From contig JAXGZG010000004.1 of NCBI GenBank assembly GCA_040771825.1, positions 186,001 to 250,000 of the forward strand: a stretch of 64,000 bases of DNA, given 5' to 3'. Source of the DNA: JAXGZG01 sp040771825 (lineage in GTDB: Bacteria > Bacillota > Sulfobacillia > Fermentithermobacillales > Fermentithermobacillaceae). The notes under the pieces were generated by a model that worked only from the letters and a program-made list of their open reading frames with translations, did no database searches and had not been told where the DNA came from. The stretch's first letter is position 1. The number at the start of each line of letters is the position of its first letter. The translations under genes were made by a program, and so were the position numbers. Positions 18,445 to 25,565 of the stretch are shown here, in pieces.

Positions 18445-19056
18445 ATGCCACGTGAGGGTATTTTTGCCAAAGTTCTTCGCGGAGGATGGATTCGCAAAGA
18501 TGACGAGATCCGGGTCGACAACAGGAATCGCATCGCCATCCTAACCGCAAGCGACAAGGGCGCGCGCGGCGAACGAGAGGATAAAAGCAAGGAGGTCATG
18601 GTCCATATCATAGAGGGGAAACGACTGGGCGTCGTCACCGATTACGTCATGGTCGCCGACGACAAACAAGCGATTTCCCAAGAACTATGCAAAATCACTG
18701 ACGATCTTGGAGTTGACCTTATTCTTACCACAGGCGGCACGGGCTTTGGGCCCAGGGACGTGACTCCAGAGGCAACTCTAGAAGTAATCCATCGCCCCGT
18801 TCCGGGGCTCCCTGAACTCATGCGATCCGAAAGCATGAAGTACACCCCAAAAGCGGCCTTGTCCAGGGCTGTCGCCGGAATTCGAGGACAAACCCTAATC
18901 GTGAACCTTCCCGGGAGTCCGAAAAGTGTGGCCGAAAACCTGCAGGCGATTCTTCCTGTATTGCCTCACGGCCTCGAGATCCTTCGAGGCACTGCAGGCG
19001 AATGTGCCAAACCTTTGGACAACCCGGTGGGCAAAAACCAAGTTACAGGAGAGTGA
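18445..19056 (+). CDS. mogA: MogA/MoaB-type molybdopterin adenylyltransferase, C-terminal part of the MOSC-MogA fusion
   Basis: Adenylylates molybdopterin before metal insertion by MoeA. The domain (about residues 28-195 of this frame) shows the family motifs AILTASDKGARGER, TTGGTGFGPRDVTPEAT and NLPGSPKSVAENL. Residues before it (GIFAKVLRGGWIRKDDEIRV) are the end of the MOSC domain encoded in the preceding frame, and the open frame runs upstream to about 18376, so the intended product is one bifunctional MOSC-MogA protein of about 320 residues, an arrangement known in Clostridia. The ATG at 18445 has no strong ribosome site and may not be used. tupA follows after 6 nt. Confidence 0.82.
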   Translation: MPREGIFAKVLRGGWIRKDDEIRVDNRNRIAILTASDKGARGEREDKSKEVMVHIIEGKRLGVVTDYVMVADDKQAISQELCKITDDLGVDLILTTGGTGFGPRDVTPEATLEVIHRPVPGLPELMRSESMKYTPKAALSRAVAGIRGQTLIVNLPGSPKSVAENLQAILPVLPHGLEILRGTAGECAKPLDNPVGKNQVTGE

Positions 19057-19062
19057 GCGGCA

Positions 19063-19920
19063 ATGATAGGCAAGAGACAGTTGGCAGTGGGAACAAGATT
19101 TGTAATACTGTGCTTTTTGGCGGCGGCATTGGTTTTCCTTCCGGCATGTAAGACCAACAAGGAAATGATACTGGCCACCACCACAAGCACTCAAGATACG
19201 GGATTGCTTGATGTCCTGAATCCCATGTTCGAGGAGAAGACCGGGTTTCAGGTAAAAACCATCGCCGTTGGCAGTGGTGCGGCACTTGCCATGGGTGAAA
19301 AAGGTGAAGCAGACGTACTTCTGACTCACGCCCCGGCATCTGAACAGACACTGGTGGACTCCGAAGCGGTAATCGACCGCAAGCTGGTCATGCATAATGA
19401 CTTCATTATTTGCGGCCCGGCGGAAGACCCTTCAGGAATCAAGGATGCCACATCGGCCGCGGAAGCCTTCAAGAAGATTGCCGACTCAGAGGCTGCCTTC
19501 GTGTCTCGCGGCGATGACTCGGGCACCCACAAGAAGGAGCTTGAGGTGTGGAAGGCGGCAGAAATAGACCCCGGAGAGACAAAGCCTGATTGGTACATAG
19601 AAGCCGGACAAGGCATGGCCGCAACGCTCTTGCTGGCCTCTGAAAAAGGCGCCTATGTGCTGACCGACAGGGGAACTTACCTGGCTCAAAAAGCCAACCT
19701 CAGTCTAGAGATCTTGTCCGACGGAGACAAGGTGCTTCTCAACATCTATCACGTCATGCAAGTCAACCCCGAGAACTTCCCCAAGGTGAACTCAAAGGCC
19801 GCAAAGGCGTACGTCGAGTTCATGGTCTCTGAGGAAGTCCAGAAGATCATAGGCGAGTTTGGAACAGACAAATACGGAATGCCTCTGTTCTTCCCTGACG
19901 CGGGCAAGCCAGAGTTCTAG
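19063..19920 (+). CDS. tupA: tungstate ABC transporter substrate-binding lipoprotein TupA
   Basis: Extracytoplasmic tungstate-binding lipoprotein. 285 residues with a lipoprotein signal ending in the lipobox FLPAC (Cys about residue 28). The mature N-terminus has the Tup signature TTTSTQDTGLLD, followed by GSGAALAMGEKGEADVLLTHAP and RGDDSGTHKKE, which in TupA-type proteins shape the oxyanion site. It is followed by the permease and ATPase genes, so the complete importer is here. Being at the end of a molybdopterin operon, it likely supplies tungsten for a pterin cofactor. TupA proteins generally prefer tungstate strongly over molybdate; the window also has a separate ModABC system. Confidence 0.92.
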   Translation: MIGKRQLAVGTRFVILCFLAAALVFLPACKTNKEMILATTTSTQDTGLLDVLNPMFEEKTGFQVKTIAVGSGAALAMGEKGEADVLLTHAPASEQTLVDSEAVIDRKLVMHNDFIICGPAEDPSGIKDATSAAEAFKKIADSEAAFVSRGDDSGTHKKELEVWKAAEIDPGETKPDWYIEAGQGMAATLLLASEKGAYVLTDRGTYLAQKANLSLEILSDGDKVLLNIYHVMQVNPENFPKVNSKAAKAYVEFMVSEEVQKIIGEFGTDKYGMPLFFPDAGKPEF

Positions 19921-19946
19921 ATACCACACCAAATGGGAGAGGGCCC

Positions 19947-20645
19947 ATGCAACTTATCTACCAAGGCCTAGTAAAGGCCGTCAAATTGATATTATCGGGT
20001 AACCGCGAGATTATGGACATCACCTGGCTTACACTCAAAGTGTCAGGCATGGCCATACTTGTAAGCCTCGTGGTTGGGGTCCCGGTAGGCTTAGCTTTGG
20101 CCATGGCCAGGTTCCGGTCAAGACGCACTTTCATAGGCGCCGTCAATGCCGGCATGGGCCTCCCTCCCACCGTAGTCGGCCTGTGGGTCAGCATAATCCT
20201 CTGGCGAAACGGGATTCTGGGTAACCTCCGGCTGATGTACACTCCTACGGCCATGGTAATCGCACAGGTTGCTATAGCCACGCCTATAGTGGCGGGGTTC
20301 ACCATGGCCTCGGTCCAGCAACTCAACCCTAAACTCAGGCTTCAGATAATGGCCCTTGGGGCCTCACCCCGGCAGTTCTGGTGGCTTATCATAAGAGAAT
20401 GCAGATTCGGTATAATGGCTGCTGTCATGGCGGGCCTAGGCAGGGTTATCGCCGAGGTAGGAGCGTCTATGGCAGTGGGCGGAAACGTCCGCTACTACAC
20501 GAGGGTCCTTACGACATCCATCGTTATGGAGATCAGCAAAGGGAACTTCGACGTGGCTCTTGCCCTGTCTTTCATCCTGATGGCGCTGGCATACACCGTG
20601 ACTTTCGTTCTAACGGTGGTTCAGCAGAAAAGGAGGCAAGGCTAA
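19947..20645 (+). CDS. tupB: tungstate ABC transporter permease TupB
   Basis: Inner-membrane permease, 232 residues, with about five or six hydrophobic segments (for example VSGMAILVSLVVGVPVGLALAMA) and the EAA-loop region ALGASPRQFWWLIIRECRFGI that contacts the ATPase. It is 26 nt downstream of tupA, with GGGAGAGGG ahead of the ATG, and its TAA shares a base with the ATG of tupC. Length and context fit TupB rather than ModB or CysT. Confidence 0.92.
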   Translation: MQLIYQGLVKAVKLILSGNREIMDITWLTLKVSGMAILVSLVVGVPVGLALAMARFRSRRTFIGAVNAGMGLPPTVVGLWVSIILWRNGILGNLRLMYTPTAMVIAQVAIATPIVAGFTMASVQQLNPKLRLQIMALGASPRQFWWLIIRECRFGIMAAVMAGLGRVIAEVGASMAVGGNVRYYTRVLTTSIVMEISKGNFDVALALSFILMALAYTVTFVLTVVQQKRRQG

Positions 20646-21385
20646 TGGCCGGTAGGGCAGCGCCCGTTCTCACAGTCTCTGATATTGTCGTTCGGAAACA
20701 GAAACGAACGATACTGGACATAAAAGACCTTTCGGTAACCGAAGGCGAGGTCTTGGCTGTTATCGGGCCCAACGGCGCAGGAAAGAGCACCCTTCTGTCT
20801 GTGCTGGCATGTCTCGAGTCCCCTACTCAGGGCAAGGTCTTCTACCGCGGGCAAGAGATCAACCGGAAAAATGCCATTGCTGCAAGGCGAAAAATGGCGG
20901 TGGTCTTTCAGGAGCCTTTGCTTCTAGACGGCAGCGCAGCCGACAATGTGTCCCTTGGCCGAAAACTCAGGGACATGGATGGAGACCACCTCCAAGAATC
21001 TTTGGCATGGATGCAGAAATTCGGGATAGCTGCCCTGGCGGACCAGGCTTCTCACACTCTATCTGGAGGCGAAGCACAACGGGTGTCTTTGGCCAGAGCC
21101 TTTGCCCTGGAACCCGAAGTACTTCTCATGGACGAACCATTTAGCGCCGTGGACGTTATTTCCCGGCAATCCCTCATCGAACACTTTCGTGCCGTCCTCA
21201 AGGATTCCCAGGTTACTACGGTTTTGGTAACCCATGATTTTTCCGAAGTGGCGCAATTGGCCACGGGAGTAGTTGTGCTGGACAACGGCCATATGGACGC
21301 CTTGGGAACGCCAGATGAGATAGCGTCCCATCCAAAGTGGCGGATACTCGCCAATGCGTCATCCCCCGCTGCAGCGTCTCGCTAG
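20645..21385 (+). CDS. tupC: tungstate ABC transporter ATP-binding protein TupC
   Basis: ATPase of the Tup importer, 246 residues. Walker A GPNGAGKST, Q-loop VVFQEPLL, signature LSGGEAQR, Walker B VLLMDEPF, D-loop and the H-switch in VLVTHDF are all intact. The start is the ATG overlapping the tupB stop by one base (TAATG); this typical coupled start outweighs upstream in-frame starts that lie inside tupB. Ends the molybdopterin/tungstate operon; no clear terminator hairpin with a T-run follows. Confidence 0.92.
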   Translation: MAGRAAPVLTVSDIVVRKQKRTILDIKDLSVTEGEVLAVIGPNGAGKSTLLSVLACLESPTQGKVFYRGQEINRKNAIAARRKMAVVFQEPLLLDGSAADNVSLGRKLRDMDGDHLQESLAWMQKFGIAALADQASHTLSGGEAQRVSLARAFALEPEVLLMDEPFSAVDVISRQSLIEHFRAVLKDSQVTTVLVTHDFSEVAQLATGVVVLDNGHMDALGTPDEIASHPKWRILANASSPAAASR

Positions 21386-21463
21386 ATAGGTTAGGGCAAG
21401 AGGAATTCTGCCATTCCGCCCAGAAATATGCACCCACGACTACTGTTTTGAGGAGGACGCTCA

Positions 21464-21958
21464 ATGGAGGTTCTTGAGGCTATCAGAACGAGAAGGTCTA
21501 TCCGGGCTTATGAAAACCGGCCGGTACCTGCGGAGGCCCTAGAGAAGGTACTGGAGGCGGCGCGCATCGCTCCGTCGGCGGCCAACAGACAAGAGCACAA
21601 ATTCGTGGTGGTGCAGGACGAAGCCACCAGAAAGGCTTTGGTTCCCGCCTGCAACAACCAAGGTTTCGTGGGCGAAGCCGGCGCCGTGATCGTAGGCTGC
21701 GCCACCAACCCGTCCAGACGGTATTCGGTGGTGGACGTCGCCATCGCGTTGGATCACATGACTTTGGTGGCCACAAGCTTGGGCTTAGGCACATGTTGGA
21801 TCGGCGCGTTCTCGGAAGAGAAGGTCAAGGAGATCCTGGGGATACCGGCCGAAGTGCAGATCGTCTGCATCTTACCTTTGGGTGTGCCAGCAAAAGAAGG
21901 CGCCATGAGGGCACGGAAGTCCTTTAAGGAACTCTTCTCCCAAGACAAGTGGGCCTAG
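21464..21958 (+). CDS. nitroreductase family flavoprotein
   Basis: 164-residue FMN-dependent NAD(P)H oxidoreductase of the nitroreductase family, at the short end of the family. N-terminal FMN-phosphate-binding RTRRSIRAYENRPV, then APSAANRQEHKFVVV, and the C-terminal CWIGAFSEEKVKEILGIP with RKSFKELF. Physiological substrate unknown. TTTTGAGGAGG lies directly upstream of the ATG. It stands 78 nt after tupC and probably is a separate unit, although no terminator was seen between. Three 94-bp repeats follow its stop codon. Confidence 0.87.
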   Translation: MEVLEAIRTRRSIRAYENRPVPAEALEKVLEAARIAPSAANRQEHKFVVVQDEATRKALVPACNNQGFVGEAGAVIVGCATNPSRRYSVVDVAIALDHMTLVATSLGLGTCWIGAFSEEKVKEILGIPAEVQIVCILPLGVPAKEGAMRARKSFKELFSQDKWA

Positions 21959-21967
21959 GCGCTGTTC

Positions 21968-22249
21968 GGCATCAGCATCCGATTTTGTCCGGTAGTGGTG
22001 GTTGACACCGGATAGAACTTCCGGTCCCCGGGCCGACTACCGGACAGATTGTCCGCTGCTTGGCATCAGCATCCGATTTTGTCCGGTAGTGGTGGTTGAC
22101 ACCGGATAAAACTTCCGGTCCCCAGGCCAACTACCGGACAGATTGTCCGCTGCTTGGCATCAGCATCCGATTTTGTCCGGTGGTGGTGGTTGACACCGGA
22201 CAAGACTTCCGGTCCCCGAGCCGACTACTAGACCAATCTTCCGCTACCC
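21968..22249. repeat. three tandem copies of a 94-bp dyad-containing repeat
   Basis: GGCATCAGCATCCGATTTTG recurs at 21968, 22062 and 22156, an exact 94-bp period, between convergent genes. In copies 1 and 2, GTCCGGTAGT and ACTACCGGAC form a perfect 10-bp dyad around a loop of about 45 nt, with an inner TCCGGT/ACCGGA hairpin. In copy 3 the outer right arm has decayed (ACTACTAGAC), while the inner hairpin has lengthened to TGTCCGGTG/CACCGGACA (9 bp). No ORF spans it. It could act as a bidirectional terminator, a processed RNA, or a REP-like element; no transposase is near. Confidence 0.85.
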
Positions 22250-22253
22250 CGGT

Positions 22254-23090
22254 TCAGCCTCCGCTGTTGGGGTTTGTGAGTTCTAGTACCCGGCGGACGT
22301 TCTCCTTGTGAACCTCCCAGTAGAACCTCTGCTCCCCAAGGCTCATCTCCTCTAAGCGGGCGGCAGTCTCGGGTGCCAACCTGTCTAAGGATGTGTCAGG
22401 CACGTGGACGCCGAAAGGAGTGTTGAGCCGGACTGAGTTCATAAGGGCTTCCAGATACCGGGCGTTTCTCCGGCAAATCTCAGGGCCTTGTGGCTCACCG
22501 TGGCCCGGGATAACCCATGATGCCTTGTCTGCCCATTCCCAAAGCGCCTTGGCCCACTCTCCGAGGCGCTTTGGATTGCCCACAGAAGGAAGCGCGTCTT
22601 CTACAGCATCTCCTGCCGCCAAGACACCTTTTTGCGGCACCCAAACCACGCTGGAATCTTCCGTGTGCCCCGGAAGATGGAAAACCTCCACCCTGCCATC
22701 TGCAAAGCGTTCTCCAAAAGTGAGATGCGGAAGGACGATCGAGGCGCCTTCCACAAGGCTCGAGTTTGACAGCAGTATCCTGGCAAAGTCATCTTGGCCT
22801 CTATCCCAAAGCCTTTTGGCCGCGATCTCGTGGGCTACCACGGTACCGGTGGGAAAAGCGGCAGTCCCAAGACAGTGGTCCCAGTCGGCGTGGGTGTACA
22901 CTACTGTGGTCTGGTTCAGAGACGCTAGCTCGGCGAACCCTGCCATGTCCCGGGGAGAACACAGGGTGTCGACCACCGCAGCGACACCCTCAAAAAGAAA
23001 CAAAGAAGCGTTAACGGAGCCCCCAAAACCGGTAAGCTCTCTGGTGAGAACGAAGGCCCCGTTTCCTAGACGGGTTATGGCTCTTTCCAT
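22254..23090 (-). CDS. MBL-fold metallo-hydrolase
   Basis: 278-residue metallo-beta-lactamase-fold protein. The metal-binding motif is THADWDHCLG (HxDxDH form, about residue 66), the second-sphere histidine lies in HLPGHTEDSSVVW (about 138) and a further one in VIPGHGEPQGP (about 190), so both metal sites look complete. The substrate is unknown. Its start overlaps the 3' end of glpX by 16 nt, suggesting translational coupling and a shared transcript. It ends against the 94-bp repeats. Confidence 0.87.
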   Translation of the reverse strand: MERAITRLGNGAFVLTRELTGFGGSVNASLFLFEGVAAVVDTLCSPRDMAGFAELASLNQTTVVYTHADWDHCLGTAAFPTGTVVAHEIAAKRLWDRGQDDFARILLSNSSLVEGASIVLPHLTFGERFADGRVEVFHLPGHTEDSSVVWVPQKGVLAAGDAVEDALPSVGNPKRLGEWAKALWEWADKASWVIPGHGEPQGPEICRRNARYLEALMNSVRLNTPFGVHVPDTSLDRLAPETAARLEEMSLGEQRFYWEVHKENVRRVLELTNPNSGG

Positions 23091-24094
23091 GCCATCTCAC
23101 CTGCCTGTTTCTTCTTCTCGGTTGATAGATGGGGTTTTGCGTCGAGCCTGTGCAAACCCTCTATGAACCGGATAGTGCCTGTGATCCCTCGCATGACCAC
23201 CGAGTGTGTCTTGGCAGTAGTTCCCATATAGCGGACACCTTTCAAAATCTCGCCGTCAGTTACTCCGGTGGCGGCGAACACAACGTCGTCGTTTCGGACC
23301 AAGTCATTCATGGATAGTTTTTTTCCAATGTCGGAGATGCCCATTGCCTTAGCCCGCTCCACCTCACCGTTAGTGCTGGGCCAAAGCCTCCCCTGCATTT
23401 CCCCTCCAACGCAGCGGAGGGCGGCGGCGGCCAACACCCCTTCAGGGGCCCCGCCGATGCCTGCCAGCACGTCGACGCCTGATTCGGGAAAGGCCACCGC
23501 GATAGCAGGCGACAGATCCCCATCAGGTATGAGCTTAATCCTTGCCCCGGCTTGCCGCACCTCAGCCATGAGCCGGCTGTTCCGCGGCCTATCCAGTATC
23601 ACCACTACGAGGTCCTGAACGTTCTTGTCTAGGCTCTTGGCAACCTGGGCCAGATTGTGTGCCATGGGGGCGTCTAGGTCTATCTTGCCCCTAACTTTTG
23701 GGCCCACGGCCAGTTTGTTCATATACATGTCAGGAGCGTGAAGGAGGCACCCTTCCTCGGCCGCAGCCAGGACCGCCAGTGCCCGGGATAGCCCCTTGGC
23801 CAGCACGTTGGTGCCTTCTAAGGGATCTACCGCAACGTCCACCAAAGGCCCGCGCCCGGTGCCAACTTTCTCTCCGATATACAACATGGGAGCTTCGTCC
23901 ATCTCCCCCTCGCCGATGACTACTGTACCGGCTATGTTCACTGAGCCTAAGGCCCGCCTCATAGCGCTTACCGCTGCAGCGTCGCAGGCCTCCCGCTCCC
24001 CTGTGCCCATAAGCCTGCCGCAAGAAAGTGCCGCTGCTTCTGTGACTCTCACAAACTCTAAGACAAGCTCCCTCTGGATTTCCTCTCTCACCAA
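23075..24094 (-). CDS. glpX: class II fructose-1,6-bisphosphatase GlpX
   Basis: Gluconeogenic phosphatase converting fructose 1,6-bisphosphate to fructose 6-phosphate. 339 residues. Metal- and substrate-binding motifs: GEGEMDEAPMLYIGE (about residue 64), DVAVDPLEGTNVLAKG (about 86), GIGGAPEGVLAAAAL (about 190) and DLVRNDDVVFAATGVTDGE (about 265). Start is TTG 24094 or the adjacent GTG 24091, after GAGGTG. The MBL gene follows with a 16-nt overlap. Divergent from rubrerythrin; the 139-nt gap holds a strong dyad (24181). Confidence 0.93.
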   Translation of the reverse strand: MVREEIQRELVLEFVRVTEAAALSCGRLMGTGEREACDAAAVSAMRRALGSVNIAGTVVIGEGEMDEAPMLYIGEKVGTGRGPLVDVAVDPLEGTNVLAKGLSRALAVLAAAEEGCLLHAPDMYMNKLAVGPKVRGKIDLDAPMAHNLAQVAKSLDKNVQDLVVVILDRPRNSRLMAEVRQAGARIKLIPDGDLSPAIAVAFPESGVDVLAGIGGAPEGVLAAAALRCVGGEMQGRLWPSTNGEVERAKAMGISDIGKKLSMNDLVRNDDVVFAATGVTDGEILKGVRYMGTTAKTHSVVMRGITGTIRFIEGLHRLDAKPHLSTEKKKQAGEMAWKEP

Positions 24095-24180
24095 GGCACC
24101 TCATAATTTCCAAATTAGGCAAAGGCGGAAGATAAAACGCCTAAGAATGGCAGGCTTTTACATAGTCCGACTACCATCCG

Positions 24181-24208
24181 TGCCATTATTACTATAGTAT
24201 GAATGGCA
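24181..24208 (+). promoter_or_regulatory. 28-bp dyad operator candidate upstream of rubrerythrin
   Basis: TGCCATT (24181-24187) and AATGGCA (24202-24208) are perfect reverse complements flanking the palindrome ACTATAGT (24191-24198). AATGGCA occurs once more at about 24147. The dyad lies 26 nt before the rubrerythrin ATG and overlaps -10-like TATAGT. It does not match the PerR or Fur consensus that I know. A repressor site for oxidative-stress control of rubrerythrin is the simplest reading. Confidence 0.5.
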
Positions 24209-24233
24209 AGATGAAGGATATGGAGGTGCCCCT

Positions 24234-24767
24234 ATGGAACTGAAAGGCAGTCGGACAGAAAAGAACTTGATGGAAGCTTTCGCAGGTGAGTCCATGGCCC
24301 GGAACAAGTACACTTACTTTGCCAGCGTAGCGGCTAAAGAAGGGTACCATCAGATCGCCGGAATCTTCTCAGAAACAGCCGACAATGAGAAAGAACACGC
24401 CAAACTGTGGGCCAAGGCTCTTGGCTACATAGGCGACACTAAGAAGAACCTCTTGGATGCGGCTGAAGGCGAGAACTTCGAATGGACCGATATGTACAAG
24501 AAGTTCGCCCAAGTAGCCAAAGAGGAAGGCTTCGAGGAGATCGCCTCACTCTTTACCGAGGTTGGGGAAGTCGAGGAAGCCCACGAACAAAGGTACAGGA
24601 AACTCTTGGAACGCGTAAGAAACTCGGAGGTATTTTCCAGGCCTGAGCCCATTAAGTGGCATTGCAGAAACTGCGGGTATGTCCACGAAGGCAAAGAGGC
24701 GCCTGAACTGTGTCCCGCATGCAAACACCCGAAAAGCTACTATGAGCCCCTGTGCCAGGAGTACTGA
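24234..24767 (+). CDS. rbr: rubrerythrin
   Basis: Non-haem diiron peroxidase used by anaerobes against H2O2, 177 residues. The N-terminal ferritin-like four-helix domain carries two ExxH-type diiron ligand sets (EAFAGESMARNKY, ADNEKEHAKLW, then EVGEVEEAHEQRY). The C-terminal rubredoxin domain has CRNCGY (about residue 142) and CPACKHPKSYY (about 158), giving the Fe(Cys)4 site. ATG at 24234 has GGAGGTG 9 nt upstream. Divergent from glpX, with the dyad at 24181-24208 in its promoter region. Confidence 0.95.
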   Translation: MELKGSRTEKNLMEAFAGESMARNKYTYFASVAAKEGYHQIAGIFSETADNEKEHAKLWAKALGYIGDTKKNLLDAAEGENFEWTDMYKKFAQVAKEEGFEEIASLFTEVGEVEEAHEQRYRKLLERVRNSEVFSRPEPIKWHCRNCGYVHEGKEAPELCPACKHPKSYYEPLCQEY

Positions 24768-24807
24768 TGACTCTGTAAGCAGAATCCCGGGGCGGATGTG
24801 ATTTGAG

Positions 24808-25563
24808 GTGCTGGAAGTCCGAAGGCTCTCAGTCTCCTACGGCTCTATCGGGGCCGTTCAGTCGGTTAGCCTTCAGGTACCTAAAGGAAAGGTGGTAGCT
24901 CTTATCGGCTCCAGCGGAGCCGGTAAGAGCACCATATTGAAGGCTATAGCCGGCCATCTGTCACCCCGATCCGGGCAAGTTATCCACAATGGAGCCGATA
25001 TCACCGGACTTTCACCCATGGAGTTGATTCGTCGCGGCATCGCCTTGGCTTCTGGACAAGGCTGGGTTTTTCCGGAACTCACAATACACGACAACCTTGT
25101 TTTGGGACATTGTGCAAACCTCGGCGCAAGCGACCTAATCAGCGCCACTCACCAAGTGTACTCGCTTCTGCCTAGTCTAGGCGAGAAACGCGGCCAATCC
25201 GCGGGAACCTTGTGGCCTTCTCTCCGGAAGATGCTCCTCATGGGCAGGGCCCTTATGTCTGATCCAGGCGTCTTGCTGGTAGACGAATCCCTATGGGATC
25301 CAGACCCGGTTGTGGCTCTTACTATGGGCGCTTTGCTCAGGGCTCTCGCCCGTCGAGACAAAGCGGTGCTACTTGCCGGAAGGAACGCGGCCTTGGCTTT
25401 GGATGTGTCAACCTACGCCTACGTCTTAGAGGCCGGCAGAATTGTTGGTAAGGGCGCACCGGAGGCCCTCCGCAGAGAGGGCGACACCATCCACAAATAC
25501 CTGGGAGAACCTCCCGCGCGCAAGCGATACGTATGGCGCGCCAAGTACGGACGCAACTCCTGA
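24808..25563 (+). CDS. LivF-like ABC ATPase with altered signature and Walker B region
   Basis: 251 residues, aligning end to end with LivF branched-chain amino-acid ATPases. Walker A GSSGAGKST is intact. Where LivF has the signature LSGGEQQ, this protein reads LWPSLRK (after SAGT); where LivF has LLLDEPSLGLAP it reads LLVDESLWDPDP; and the VEQN that carries the H-loop equivalent reads AGRN. A protein like this would bind ATP but probably hydrolyse it poorly or not at all. No permease or binding-protein genes are adjacent; it stands alone, 40 nt after rubrerythrin and abutting the end of the convergent mutS2. GTG start with a poor ribosome site. The frame is intact, so it may have a non-transport role. 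Confidence 0.85.
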   Translation: MLEVRRLSVSYGSIGAVQSVSLQVPKGKVVALIGSSGAGKSTILKAIAGHLSPRSGQVIHNGADITGLSPMELIRRGIALASGQGWVFPELTIHDNLVLGHCANLGASDLISATHQVYSLLPSLGEKRGQSAGTLWPSLRKMLLMGRALMSDPGVLLVDESLWDPDPVVALTMGALLRALARRDKAVLLAGRNAALALDVSTYAYVLEAGRIVGKGAPEALRREGDTIHKYLGEPPARKRYVWRAKYGRNS

Positions 25564-25565
25564 CC

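Noticed and set aside
18086..19056. Programmed ribosomal frameshift joining MOSC and MogA
   Set aside because: The junction (CTGAAGTCACCC) has no slippery heptamer and no obvious stimulatory structure. A one-base lesion or sequencing error is simpler.
21968..22249. CRISPR array or VNTR inside a gene
   Set aside because: The 94-bp units are contiguous with no unique spacers, no cas genes are present, and no reading frame crosses them.
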